A DNA stretch of 49,536 nt, from IMG/VR virus record IMGVR_UViG_3300009506_000051, positions 1 to 49,536 of that record. One strand, written 5' to 3'. Source of the DNA: a virus. The position numbers and the translations under genes were made by a program. Under the pieces are notes generated by a model, which was not told where the DNA came from, did no database searches, and saw nothing but the letters and a program-made list of their open reading frames with translations. Positions 26,305-33,760 of this stretch are shown here, in pieces. The stretch's first letter is position 1. The number at the start of each line of letters is the position of its first letter.

Positions 26305-27887
26305 GCGGCCACCTCAGGCGTGGCGGCCTGGGCCGCAAGTGCAGCTTGTGCGGCACGTGCCATCGCGTCAGTCTGACGAATCTGCAGCACCTCGTTGACA
26401 GACCGCAACCAGCGCGCCGGGGCCCCGATTCCGGTGATCGCATCCCGTACAGCTACGTCAAAATTGACGTTGGCCGCCACCATCTGGTCCATTTGCGCCG
26501 CATCGCGCAGCAGTGCCGATGTCTGACTGAATCGCTGCGCCTTCTCTTCCTCCTCCGCCCGACTGAGCGGGGACTGGAATTTGAAGCTAACCTGCTGCCC
26601 GAGCAAAGACTGTGGCACATCCCGCGGCGAGCCCAACAGCCCATAGGAGAAAGCGACCTGGAACGCTTGCTCGCAGAGCTGACCGTTGTACTCCTCCTCC
26701 AGTGGGGTAAACAGCGGCAGGTTCTCCCGCCGATACTGCTTCATGCGTTCGTTCACCTCAAACGCTGTCATCTCGCGGGATGTCTCCGGGAGGCTGAGCT
26801 TATTGAGATAGAAGGCCGAGGCCAGGGTCTCCATGATCTGGCTGCGCTTCTCTTCACCGATCGGGAACCCCCCGCGATCCTGGAATATCGGACGCAAGGA
26901 CGCACCGAGACGCTCGTCGTAGTCTCGGTCCACCCATGTAATACCGTCTGCGTACAAATTGATATCACCCCGCACCACCTGTTGTGTTGCCAGCATCGGT
27001 GGTCGCGCATACCGCTCCCCTGCCTCCAACAGCGTGAACGTCATAGCCTGTAGGGTCCGGTTGTCCGGCAGCCCCGCAACCGTGGCAGGGGAATAGGCAT
27101 ACGGCGAGCCCGCGACTGTCTGGAAGCGGGGAATGATGTACTGCTTTTGCACCACACCGGTCTCTTCCAGGATGTGCTGGTGATCTGTATCGATGTATAG
27201 CGAAACGAAGGGATATTTCTCCGCTATCTGCTCGTCACCATACATCTCGGCAGGCATAGAGACGTGAAGACACTTCACCTCGCCGAATGGCTCACGGTGC
27301 ATTTTCTCGATGCACTCCTGATGCACCGTTTTAGGAAATAGACCGTACAGCTGACGTCGGGTTGGCGACCACCGTCGCACCACTCCCTCTATGCTTCCCG
27401 TTTCATCGTCCCACCAGCTACAGTCCCGCAAATGCCAGGTCTGGAATAACAATCCATCCCTGTTTTTATTCACAGTGACCTGTATCACCGGCTGCCCGAA
27501 CGTAACGAAGTCATGATCGGCTTCTTTAGTGGCCCGAGCGAAATTGCTGCGCACGTCTCCCATTAGGCGACGTAGCCTAGATGTCGCCCACTCTAACCAC
27601 ATCAGCGCCTCGTGATCCGGTTCGTCATACCGGGTGCGCATCTGGAACCACTGCCCGTCGCGCAGCATCGCCGCGATTCCGTTGCCGAGATCTCGGCGCA
27701 CGAGGATAGGGTAGCTATCTACCAATTGGTCTGATAGCTCCTGGCCCAGATTCCGAGCGAAAACGAAGTCGGCGCGCTCAGGATAGAAATACTCCGCGAG
27801 CGTCTGCCATAGGCTCAGCACCGGGGATTGCTGGTCCCGCAGATGGGAAGCGAACTCCAGGAGTTCCTGAACGGTCTTTTTTGCCAT
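26301..27887 (-). CDS. Portal (head-to-tail connector) protein
   Basis: 528 residues, typical length of the podovirus head-tail connecting family (T7 gp8-like). Recognisable parts are the N-terminal helices (LFEFASHLRDQ...PVLSLWQTLAEYFYPERADF), DLGNGIAAMLRDGQWFQMR, the central strand region (VIQVTVNKNRDGLLFQTWHL) and the late stem/crown helices (SLPETSREMTAFEVNERM, SRAEEEEKAQRFSQT). It forms the dodecameric ring for packaging and tail attachment. Confidence 0.9.
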   Translation of the reverse strand: MAKKTVQELLEFASHLRDQQSPVLSLWQTLAEYFYPERADFVFARNLGQELSDQLVDSYPILVRRDLGNGIAAMLRDGQWFQMRTRYDEPDHEALMWLEWATSRLRRLMGDVRSNFARATKEADHDFVTFGQPVIQVTVNKNRDGLLFQTWHLRDCSWWDDETGSIEGVVRRWSPTRRQLYGLFPKTVHQECIEKMHREPFGEVKCLHVSMPAEMYGDEQIAEKYPFVSLYIDTDHQHILEETGVVQKQYIIPRFQTVAGSPYAYSPATVAGLPDNRTLQAMTFTLLEAGERYARPPMLATQQVVRGDINLYADGITWVDRDYDERLGASLRPIFQDRGGFPIGEEKRSQIMETLASAFYLNKLSLPETSREMTAFEVNERMKQYRRENLPLFTPLEEEYNGQLCEQAFQVAFSYGLLGSPRDVPQSLLGQQVSFKFQSPLSRAEEEEKAQRFSQTSALLRDAAQMDQMVAANVNFDVAVRDAITGIGAPARWLRSVNEVLQIRQTDAMARAAQAALAAQAATPEVAA

Positions 27888-27890
27888 GGA

Positions 27891-28112
27891 TCACCCCAAC
27901 TTGTCACTCAGCACCGTGTTGGCCCCACTGTCTGAGCCCACCGGGCCCGTTGCTGCCCCGGCATAACGGGATTGCATCGACTGCACAGAGGTTTTGCGCC
28001 TATCGGCGCGCATCGCTGCAGTGCCGCCCGTCTTCTTACTGCCGCCCCCGCTTCCACCAAAAAGCTTCCCCAGCAGCGTGAATCCCGGGTCTAGCTTAGT
28101 CAATCCACTCAT
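27891..28112 (-). CDS. Small Gly/Ser-rich virion-region protein (73 aa)
   Basis: The sequence has a short hydrophobic start (LDPGFTLLGKLFGG), a GSGGGSKKTGG linker and a basic, polar remainder (RADRRKTSVQSMQSRYAG). GGAGA precedes the ATG. Located between portal and another small membrane protein. Possibly a minor internal or packaging-associated protein; no family recognised. Confidence 0.6.
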   Translation of the reverse strand: MSGLTKLDPGFTLLGKLFGGSGGGSKKTGGTAAMRADRRKTSVQSMQSRYAGAATGPVGSDSGANTVLSDKLG

Positions 28113-28137
28113 GTTCGCATCTCCTCTTCACTGTGCG

Positions 28138-28374
28138 TTATCCCAATACGTTCTGCGTTCCAGGGCCCCGTAGATTCGTACCCTCACGGCCCCCGGTCGC
28201 GTACATTGTACGCAACTGCCGCTCCCGGGCGATGCGCGCCGCCTCGTCGTCCGGAACTGGGGCCGTAGGCTTCTGACCCGGAATCTTGGGTTTTCGGGTA
28301 GCTGCGTACACTGTCCCCGCAGCGCCTATCACTGTGCCGATTGCCGCTATCATTGCTGGCGTCATGGCTGCCAT
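28138..28374 (-). CDS. Small membrane-segment protein (78 aa)
   Basis: Residues about 5-24 (TPAMIAAIGTVIGAAGTVYA) form one membrane-type helix, followed by a basic Pro-rich linker and a C-terminus (MYATGGREGTNLRGPGTQNVLG) of a type seen in small podovirus proteins next to terminase and portal, some of which are internal virion proteins. AGGAGAA precedes the ATG. Role not established. Confidence 0.6.
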   Translation of the reverse strand: MAAMTPAMIAAIGTVIGAAGTVYAATRKPKIPGQKPTAPVPDDEAARIARERQLRTMYATGGREGTNLRGPGTQNVLG

Positions 28375-28417
28375 TTCATTCTCCTATTCATCTGTAGATT
28401 CGAACAACACGATTTCA

Positions 28418-29827
28418 CTATCTCCGATTGACCCGTCGCACGTACTGCGCCGCACTGTGCGCGCGTGTGTTGACCGGTGGGGGAGTCCATACCCGGTCCT
28501 CCGAGTTCTTCACGAGCGCCGGGAAAAGCTCAGTCCAGCCCCAGATCAGCGCATCCGCCCGGTTGGGCGAGCGCTGACCTGTGTATCCAGACATGGTGAA
28601 ATGCTGCAGCTCATCCTCCAGCTCGGGGAAGTATCCAACATGGTGCAGTTTGCCTTGGTCATACAGAGCGCTGATCGGCTCAGCCCGCACCACCTTGCCC
28701 CGGCTCGCGTGAACCTCGCTGTACGGAATCGCGGTATCCTGGGCGTGAATGATCGCCCGTATCATGTCCCCACCAAAGTTAATCTCGCCGACAACCCTAT
28801 CCGCGTTGTGACGTCCATACGCATCGACAGCTACCCGGCCCCAATCCTCGGGGCGGTACTTACCGGTCAAATCCTCCAACAAGTAGCCATGACCATCAGT
28901 ACCCAGGGCTTGTACGGTAATCCCGATTTCATCAGAGCGCGTATCCTCGGGCCCTCGACTGCCCGAGGGATCGACCGCCACGATGACCCGCAGAAAATCA
29001 GGAAGCGTGCCCGCGTGCCCGAGCACCCGGGTTAGAGCGAGCATATCCTCAGTCCACAGCTGTCCAACCGTGTCGTCTGCATACAGCCCATAGAGGAACC
29101 GGCGTTGATCGCGCTCGGGTAGCGCCTTCAGCTCCTCGAGGTACTCGGGGTCAATGTTGTCGATATTATCGATCGGGTTGAGGTAGAAGTGAGCGTAGTT
29201 CAGCGGATTGGCGAGCGGCTGTTTTGTTTCGGGATTAATCTTATCGATAAACAGCCGATGCACCCACGATCCCCGGGCGTTGGGGTTCAAGTCGTAGAAG
29301 GCTTTGAGCTTCAGCGTCTTACACCTTTGAGCGAGACGGGTGACGGCGGTATTGCGGCTGAACCAGGGGATTTGCGAGCATTCATTGAAATACAGCGTCG
29401 CGAACTCACTTCCCAGAATCTTCTCTGTCCTCTCTTTGTCGTCCAGGCCCCCGAAAAAAAACCAACTTCCATTGGGAAACCCGATTGACAGATCCACGTT
29501 GTTGAAATTCAATACCTGGCGCAGCCCAGGCCAGCAAAGATCGAGGACTTTCGGTACTGTCTGGTTATACAGTGTCGCTTCGATTGCGTTGCGACGAAAT
29601 CGGAAAGCCGCGTGGAAGGTGCCGTCTTCAATGAGGGCCCGGAGGATGATCTGCCGAACGATTAGAAAAGTCTTGCCGCTGCGTCCCCCGCCGGCCAGGC
29701 ACACATGGCGAGCATCGGAGATCAGCACATCCTGCGCCAGATCCTGGCGTCTGGTGAGCCGGAAATCAGCTGCCACTGCGGCCCGTGTGGTGGGTATCTG
29801 GACGACGGAAGCAGAAGACGAGGGCAT
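28418..29827 (-). CDS. terL: Terminase large subunit
   Basis: 469 residues. ATPase: Walker A CLAGGGRSGKT (43-53), adenine/Walker B region EFATLYFNECSQI (about 141-153). Nuclease: IVAVDPSGSRGPED (about 266-279), a second acidic site at GEINFGGDM, and SPNRADALIWG near the C-terminus. It packages DNA with the small subunit into the portal. No good ribosome-binding site precedes the ATG at 29825-29827; translation may depend on coupling to the small subunit gene, which ends 16 bases upstream. Confidence 0.92.
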   Translation of the reverse strand: MPSSSASVVQIPTTRAAVAADFRLTRRQDLAQDVLISDARHVCLAGGGRSGKTFLIVRQIILRALIEDGTFHAAFRFRRNAIEATLYNQTVPKVLDLCWPGLRQVLNFNNVDLSIGFPNGSWFFFGGLDDKERTEKILGSEFATLYFNECSQIPWFSRNTAVTRLAQRCKTLKLKAFYDLNPNARGSWVHRLFIDKINPETKQPLANPLNYAHFYLNPIDNIDNIDPEYLEELKALPERDQRRFLYGLYADDTVGQLWTEDMLALTRVLGHAGTLPDFLRVIVAVDPSGSRGPEDTRSDEIGITVQALGTDGHGYLLEDLTGKYRPEDWGRVAVDAYGRHNADRVVGEINFGGDMIRAIIHAQDTAIPYSEVHASRGKVVRAEPISALYDQGKLHHVGYFPELEDELQHFTMSGYTGQRSPNRADALIWGWTELFPALVKNSEDRVWTPPPVNTRAHSAAQYVRRVNRR

Positions 29828-29842
29828 AGTATATGGAGGGGG

Positions 29843-30253
29843 CTAAGCTTGGGCGTCCTTTCCGCTGATCACGATAGTGAGCTTTCCCTCTTCCCGGGTG
29901 CGGACGACGTAGTGCCCCATCGCTTGGCCCCGCGATTTCTCAGCGGCGGCCGCGGCGCCATATTGCCCCGCAGCGCGCGCATCCTCCGCTATCCGACGCA
30001 GGTTTTCGAGGTGTTCTTCGAGGGATAACAGCACCTTTTCGGAGACTTTTTCACGATATTCAGTGATTTGTTGCTGAATCTGGCCGTGTGTCATCAAATC
30101 ATGCACTCGACGACTGATGGACCCTGCCGTTCCACGAATACTATACCCCGCTTCCCCGTAGGCTTTGCGCGGCTCCATGCCCTCCGCCACCAGCTCAGCA
30201 AACCGCGCCTGCCGCTGTGTGAGCCCGTTCGGCAGTTTCGCGCCTCGTCCCAC
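29843..30253 (-). CDS. terS: Terminase small subunit
   Basis: 136 residues if started at the GTG 30251-30253, which has GGGAGG five bases upstream; a GTG six bases earlier is in frame but touches the ribosome-binding site. The N-terminal helix-turn-helix (LTQRQARFAELVAEGMEPRKAYGEAGYS) is the terminase small subunit DNA-binding motif, followed by an oligomerisation coiled coil (SEKVLLSLEEHLENLRRIAE). It recognises the phage DNA for packaging. First gene of the leftward late block. Confidence 0.85.
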   Translation of the reverse strand: MGRGAKLPNGLTQRQARFAELVAEGMEPRKAYGEAGYSIRGTAGSISRRVHDLMTHGQIQQQITEYREKVSEKVLLSLEEHLENLRRIAEDARAAGQYGAAAAAEKSRGQAMGHYVVRTREEGKLTIVISGKDAQA

Positions 30254-30341
30254 CCGCACCTCCCAGAAAAAAAATTCCCCAACCCTCTCAATATCTTAGT
30301 CCCAAAGCCCCATCAACGGCAAAAAATTTCGTAGATATGTC

Positions 30342-30371
30342 TTGACGGAAGTCTAGACGTTCGTCTACTAT
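30342..30371 (+). promoter_or_regulatory. Sigma70-like early promoter P1 with palindromic spacer
   Basis: TTGACG (30342-30347), 18-base spacer, TACTAT (30366-30371). The spacer holds the perfect palindrome GTCTAGAC (30351-30358) and a second dyad GACGTTCGTC, positions suited to a repressor or activator. It drives the rightward cluster 30423-32360. The word GTCTAGA occurs at the same place in the promoter at 36951. The 163-base gap 30260-30422 also has to hold the leftward promoter of the terminase genes; only a weak candidate (TTGATG...TATTGA) is visible there. Confidence 0.75.
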
Positions 30372-30378
30372 TGTAGTC

Positions 30379-30400
30379 GAGGGGCAGGGAGACGAGCCCC
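30379..30400 (+). promoter_or_regulatory. Stem-loop at the predicted 5' end of the early transcript
   Basis: GGGGC (30381-30385) pairs with GCCCC (30396-30400). The first base of the stem lies about ten bases after the -10, so the hairpin would sit at the very 5' end of the mRNA. The 13-base word CGAGGGGCAGGGA is repeated, with a similar hairpin, just before the DNA polymerase gene (39800-39817). mRNA protection or binding of a regulator are both possible. Confidence 0.5.
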
Positions 30401-30422
30401 AGACCAACCAGGAAACCAAGCC

Positions 30423-30674
30423 ATGTCTGTTAAAACGTATCCCAATCGCTACTTCGTCATCCCCTGCTACGGCATCGTGGCCCGCGTGCCTTTCGGCAAA
30501 CCGGTCGATGTCTCTCTAGCCGAGGCCCTGCGCGACCCGCGCAACCCGTTGCCTGATTACGCCAGCCCACTCTGGGAGGAGATCAGCCCCCAGGAATGGT
30601 CGCAGTCCGATCCCGACTGGGAATGGAGCTACGGAAGGTGGACCCACTATTCCAACCTCAACAGCCTGATCTAA
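30423..30674 (+). CDS. Early hypothetical protein (83 aa)
   Basis: Preceded by AGGAAA at a suitable distance and first in the P1 transcript. The product is rich in Trp/Tyr/Pro and acidic in its second half (EEISPQEWSQSDPDWEWSYG). No membrane segment or motif. Small acidic early proteins of lytic phages often act on host proteins, but nothing here shows a target. Confidence 0.6.
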   Translation: MSVKTYPNRYFVIPCYGIVARVPFGKPVDVSLAEALRDPRNPLPDYASPLWEEISPQEWSQSDPDWEWSYGRWTHYSNLNSLI

Positions 30675-30721
30675 CACTACCACCACCGGCGCAAGGACGC
30701 GCCTCAACCGAGGATCACACC

Positions 30722-31345
30722 ATGACGACCGAAAATACCATTACCATCCCCCTTTCCTTTTTGCGCGCTGTTTCACTATTCGCCGCCTATCAGGACGTGC
30801 GCTACTACCTCAACGGGATCTATGTCGATCCCGATGGAGTCCTCGTCGCCAGCAACGGACACCAAATGATCGTCCATGAATTGGGCGAAAAATCCCCCCT
30901 GCCCGTTGACCCACTCAACGGCGCGACCATCATCCCTATAGATGCCGTCCAAGCTACCATCAGAGCCGGCCGTAGCACTTGTACGACAACCATCCCCGCC
31001 GACAATGTGACTATCGCCGCCAGCCAGCTGATCGTTCATACCAAATCGGGCGACGTATCCCTCCCCTACCAGCCCATCGACGGGAAGTTCGTCGACTGGC
31101 GCCAGATAGCCCGGTCCGTTAAGGAAACCGCCGAAAAAGCCCAAGGCGAGCGCAGCATCTGCTTCCACTGGCCCTACCTGGCCGATTGCCAGACCGCCTT
31201 CGACCTGATCGCGAAGGGTAGGCTTGGTCAGAACGCCAAAGAGGCCACTGCCGTGCAGCTCACTCTCAGCGACAACACAGCCGCCATCGCTACCTGCGCC
31301 GTCGTCCCTAGCACCACGTGCTACGTGATGCCCAAGCGCCCCTAG
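30722..31345 (+). CDS. DNA polymerase III beta-clamp-like protein
   Basis: 207 residues from the ATG 30722 with GAGGA upstream. The opening FLRAVSLFAAYQDVRYYLNGIYV, then GVLVASNGHQMIVHEL, IIPIDAV and the strand GDVSLPYQPIDGKFVDW follow the beta-clamp repeat (a strand-turn ...ATDGHRL-type element). It is about half the length of DnaN (about 370), so it holds one to two of the three clamp repeats and would need to assemble as an oligomer. It could serve the phage polymerase at 39838 or interfere with the host clamp. Confidence 0.7.
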   Translation: MTTENTITIPLSFLRAVSLFAAYQDVRYYLNGIYVDPDGVLVASNGHQMIVHELGEKSPLPVDPLNGATIIPIDAVQATIRAGRSTCTTTIPADNVTIAASQLIVHTKSGDVSLPYQPIDGKFVDWRQIARSVKETAEKAQGERSICFHWPYLADCQTAFDLIAKGRLGQNAKEATAVQLTLSDNTAAIATCAVVPSTTCYVMPKRP

Positions 31346-31398
31346 CCCACCACAATCACACCCGGGCCACGAGGCCCTGGCCAACCGGAGAGCACAAC

Positions 31399-31638
31399 AT
31401 GGATACGATCACAATCTACGCACCCATAAGCGGCGTCTACCGCGCGGTCTCCGCGGGCGCGGAAGAGTATCTGGTCCTGGCAGAGGAGCCGGGCGGCAAT
31501 CTGCGCAGGGAGGGCCCAGATTCTGGAGAGAGATTTTTCCCGTCTGATCCGCTCTGGTGGCTCGCTTTCGAAGTCCCAGACCCGCCAGCACGCATCGTAC
31601 TCACGGGCACCCTGGGGTCCCTGGAGATCCCACAATGA
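31399..31638 (+). CDS. Early hypothetical protein (79 aa)
   Basis: CGGAG precedes the ATG and the stop overlaps the next start (ATGA). The protein is acidic and beta-rich (MDTITIYAPISGVYRAVSAG, WWLAFEVPDPPARIVLTG). No family recognised. Confidence 0.55.
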   Translation: MDTITIYAPISGVYRAVSAGAEEYLVLAEEPGGNLRREGPDSGERFFPSDPLWWLAFEVPDPPARIVLTGTLGSLEIPQ

Positions 31639-31910
31639 CCATCAATACCGACATCAACAGCCTCCAGGAGCGCCTACGCGCTCGTCAGAAGGCACGACAG
31701 GCCACCCCCGCACCTACCACCCCACCCCGTCGCAAACACGCTGGCGGACGCCCTCTCAAGCACCAGGAGAGCATGGTGCGGGTAGCCTACCGGCTCCCGG
31801 GAAGCCTCGTCGCCCGGCTCAAATCCCTGGCAACAGCGAACGGCACCACCCAAACTGAGATTCTGATTAGAGCGATTGCAGAGTTAGACCGCTCCACACG
31901 CCAAACCTAA
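31635..31910 (+). CDS. Ribbon-helix-helix (CopG/Arc-type) DNA-binding protein
   Basis: 91 residues. The N-terminal half is basic, Pro/Ala/Arg-rich and probably disordered; the C-terminal half is a clear RHH fold: strand VRVAYRLP, helix GSLVARLKSLATANG, turn, helix TQTEILIRAIAELD. Such dimers bind direct or inverted repeats as repressors or partition factors. It is one of two RHH genes flanking the repeat array at 32931-33252 and may act there or at the GTCTAGA word of the early promoters. Confidence 0.75.
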   Translation: MTINTDINSLQERLRARQKARQATPAPTTPPRRKHAGGRPLKHQESMVRVAYRLPGSLVARLKSLATANGTTQTEILIRAIAELDRSTRQT

Positions 31911-32161
31911 GCGAGACCATCAGGAAAAAGAACCATGAAATATCGAAAGACGAAGGCGTCAAAGCCCACGTGGATTGGCCAGGATGGTGATACAACCGTC
32001 CTGATAACAAAAGACGACGATGGGGTTTTCCGCGGATGGACTACCGCGGCTGTCCCAGACAACAAGCGCTCTGATGCGTTCGACACGCTCGAAGACGCTA
32101 AAGAGTATTTCTGGCGCATGTCATAGGAACTGGACATCTCCACCCGCCAAACCTACGCGAG
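31892..32161 (+). repeat. 24-bp dispersed repeat at the ends of two small genes
   Basis: Bases 31892-31915 and 32138-32161 match except at two positions. The first spans the 3' end of the RHH gene and its stop; the second lies after the next gene, leading into the ribosome-binding site of the 62-residue gene. It looks like a small duplication that carried a translation start region. Confidence 0.65.
31935..32126 (+). CDS. Small hypothetical protein (63 aa)
   Basis: A compact beta-rich protein (TWIGQDGDTTVLITKDDDGVF, FDTLEDAKEYFWRMS) with a basic N-terminus. AGGAAAAAG lies just upstream of the ATG. The strand pattern followed by an EDAKEY helix is common in small phage proteins, but no function can be named. 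Confidence 0.6.
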   Translation: MKYRKTKASKPTWIGQDGDTTVLITKDDDGVFRGWTTAAVPDNKRSDAFDTLEDAKEYFWRMS

Positions 32162-32171
32162 GAAAACTCCC

Positions 32172-32360
32172 ATGAGAATAAAGACAGCATATGGATACTA
32201 CACTGGCCCGATGAATACCCTCACCGGCGCTGATCTCACCGGTGCTGATCTCACCGGTGCACGCCAGGAGAGTATGTATTCCCTGATAGCTGGGATACGA
32301 ATAGGTGGGCCGAGTGTAGTCACGGCATCCATTTCTTCCTTGATCCCGAGCATGCTCTAG
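32172..32360 (+). CDS. Small protein with three pentapeptide-like repeats
   Basis: 62 residues with GAGGAAAA upstream of the ATG. The centre is LTGADLTGADLTGARQE, that is three A(D/R)LTG pentapeptide-like units coded by a 15-base tandem repeat (about 32221-32262). The rest is Ile/Ser-rich. Three units are too few for a stable pentapeptide helix, so this may be a remnant or an expanding repeat. Last gene of the P1 cluster. Confidence 0.5.
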   Translation: MRIKTAYGYYTGPMNTLTGADLTGADLTGARQESMYSLIAGIRIGGPSVVTASISSLIPSML

Positions 32361-32423
32361 CGTGGAGGGAATAATAGGACCGGCACCTGGGGGGGGGTAC
32401 CCCTGCCCCCCGGCGCCCACCCC

Positions 32424-32585
32424 TCACCGCCTCTCGTCCTTCCAGCCCCGGTGGAACTTCGCCGGGGCCTTTCCCTCCTTCTTCCTCAAGCTGTTCTCTA
32501 TCTTCGCCGCCTTGGTCTTGCACCCGGCAGCACCCCCACCCTTTTTGATGCACGCATCCCGGATCGCTTCGTATCGCTTTGGCAT
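32424..32585 (-). CDS. Small basic protein (53 aa) next to the origin-like region
   Basis: Reads MPKRYEAIRDACIKKGGG, then KTKAAKIENSLRKKEGKAPAKFHRGWKDERR, with GGGAG eight bases upstream of the ATG at 32583-32585. The pattern (basic helix, two cysteines, charged tail) recurs as a small uncharacterised protein in many phages. It runs against the P1 cluster. A hairpin CCCCGG...CCGGGG inside it (32446-32467) followed on the plus strand by CCTTT might stop rightward transcription. Confidence 0.65.
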   Translation of the reverse strand: MPKRYEAIRDACIKKGGGAAGCKTKAAKIENSLRKKEGKAPAKFHRGWKDERR

Positions 32586-32640
32586 CTGGCATCTCCCAGT
32601 TCACCGTGAAATTTACCGAAAACCCCTCGCACCGGGGGTC

Positions 32641-32930
32641 ATCACAAAACGTGACGCCTTCGCGTCCCTTTTGTGACGCCATCAACCTCTTGATTCTACT
32701 GCTAAAACTGAGCAAAAGCACCCCTCGCATCACAAATCACAATCCGGTTTGAAGAGTATCAACCCCCTTACTCTTTTTCTTATCTTCTTTTTACTATTCC
32801 CCCTACCTTCTTTACTACTACCCCAATATTTTGTGATTATGTGATTTATATAAGGGAATCAAAGATTTACGACGTCACAAACCCATCACATCCCGCATCA
32901 CAAACACATTTTTTTTGCTGCTCCGAATTG
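32641..32930. other. AT-rich intergenic stretch with clustered TCACAAA words
   Basis: No gene is supported here. About nine copies of (A/G)TCACAAA or its complement lie between 32641 and 32905 (for example 32641, 32670 rc, 32729, 32736, 32830 rc, 32840 rc, 32874, 32884, 32896), on both strands. Bases 32760-32870 are pyrimidine- and AT-rich, a strong contrast to the GC-rich genome. Next to the repeat array this looks like the unwinding part of a replication origin, with short protein-binding boxes. Confidence 0.6.
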
Positions 32931-33252
32931 TTTACCTGTCTACTGTTGACCTGTACGCATTGTTTACCTGTCTACTGTTGACCTGTACGCATCGTTTACC
33001 TGTCTACTGTTGACCTGTACGCATCGTTTACCTGTCTACTGTTGACCTGTACGCATCGTTTACCTGTCTACTGTTGACCTGTACGCATCGTTTACCTGTC
33101 TACTGCTTACGAGGTACACTGTATTACCTGTCTACTGTTGACAGGTATGCCCCTGTTTACCTGTCTACTGCTTACGAGGTACACTGTATTACCTGTCTAC
33201 TTGTTTACGAGGTACACTGTATTACCTGTCTACTTGTTTACGAGGTACACAA
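32931..33252 (+). repeat. Array of ten 32-33 bp tandem repeats (iteron/operator-like)
   Basis: Ten units begin TTTACCTGTCTACT or ATTACCTGTCTACT at 32931, 32963, 32995, 33027, 33059, 33091, 33123, 33156, 33188 and 33221. Units 1-5 are nearly identical and carry a second ACCTGT half-site in direct orientation (TTGACCTGTACGC); units 6, 8, 9 and 10 carry it inverted (TTACGAGGTACAC), and unit 7 is intermediate with TTGACAGGTA. Half-sites are therefore spaced about 16 bases, on one face of the helix every three turns. The last unit supplies the GAGG ribosome-binding site of the RHH gene at 33257. Confidence 0.9.
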
Positions 33253-33256
33253 TCCC

Positions 33257-33682
33257 ATGAAAGCCAAACACCCTGCCCTCGGGTCTTCGCGGCCAACCAC
33301 CCACCGCCTGCCGTCGCACATCATAAACTGGCTGGCAGAAGCTGCGGACGAGGAAGGCCTATCCAAAAGCGAGTTCTTGATTCGCCTGATACAAAGCCAG
33401 CCGAATTACCGTGCGCCCGTAACCCCCGTTGCTCCCGACCACGCCCCACCTAAGCCCCGCCAAGGGCGCCGCCGCAAGTATCCACAATACGGTCCCTCGG
33501 TTGTCTTGTCCGTTCGCGTGCCCCTCGAGATCAAAGACAAGCTAACCAGAATAGCTAGCACCACAAACAGCACTCCAGCGGATGCCCTGGTACACATAGT
33601 TGAAGGTGCTTGGTCGCCTCCGATATACCCACCTGTGCCCCAGTATCCGTCGCCCGCTGAGTCTGACGATTTCGACGACTGA
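33257..33682 (+). CDS. Protein with two ribbon-helix-helix domains, array-linked
   Basis: 141 residues from the ATG 33257, the first after the array; a longer reading back to 33074 translates the repeats and is rejected. Domain one is THRLPSHIINWLAEAADEEG and SKSEFLIRLIQSQ (about 15-48); domain two is VLSVRVPLEIKDKLTRIAST, then STPADALVHIVEGAW (about 78-112). A basic linker (KPRQGRRRKYPQYG) joins them and an acidic tail ends it (ESDDFDD). Two RHH units in one chain mimic a dimer. Its ribosome-binding site lies in the last repeat, so binding would repress it. Confidence 0.75.
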   Translation: MKAKHPALGSSRPTTHRLPSHIINWLAEAADEEGLSKSEFLIRLIQSQPNYRAPVTPVAPDHAPPKPRQGRRRKYPQYGPSVVLSVRVPLEIKDKLTRIASTTNSTPADALVHIVEGAWSPPIYPPVPQYPSPAESDDFDD

Positions 33683-33710
33683 TCCGCCCGCCCGCTAAAT
33701 CTGAGCAGGC

Positions 33711-33736
33711 AAAAAAAAGCCGGTCTTTCGACCGGC
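33711..33736 (-). terminator. Strong rho-independent terminator after the primase/helicase gene
   Basis: On the minus strand GCCGGT and ACCGGC (33719-33736) form a perfect stem with loop CGAAAG, followed by eight T (33711-33718). It lies just downstream of the leftward stop at 33761, between this gene and the convergent RHH gene. Confidence 0.9.
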
Positions 33737-33760
33737 TCGTACAACTTCTGCCCCAAAGGA

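Noticed and set aside
32385-32420. GC-rich G9/C6 hairpin as a terminator of the P1 cluster
   Set aside because: The stretch can fold but has no T run and consists mainly of homopolymer G and C, so termination cannot be claimed.
32320-32733. 137-residue leftward frame over the small basic gene
   Set aside because: It is out of frame with the 53-residue MPKRYEAIRD gene, which has a good ribosome-binding site and a recurring phage sequence pattern.
32931-33252. CRISPR array
   Set aside because: The units are contiguous with no unique spacers between them, repeat differences are in the second half of the unit, and no cas genes are nearby. It is a tandem iteron/operator array.
33074-33256. N-terminal extension of the double-RHH protein
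   Set aside because: The frame is open through the repeats only because of their composition (LSTV, YEVHCITCL units). The ATG at 33257 has a GAGG site and gives a clean RHH start.
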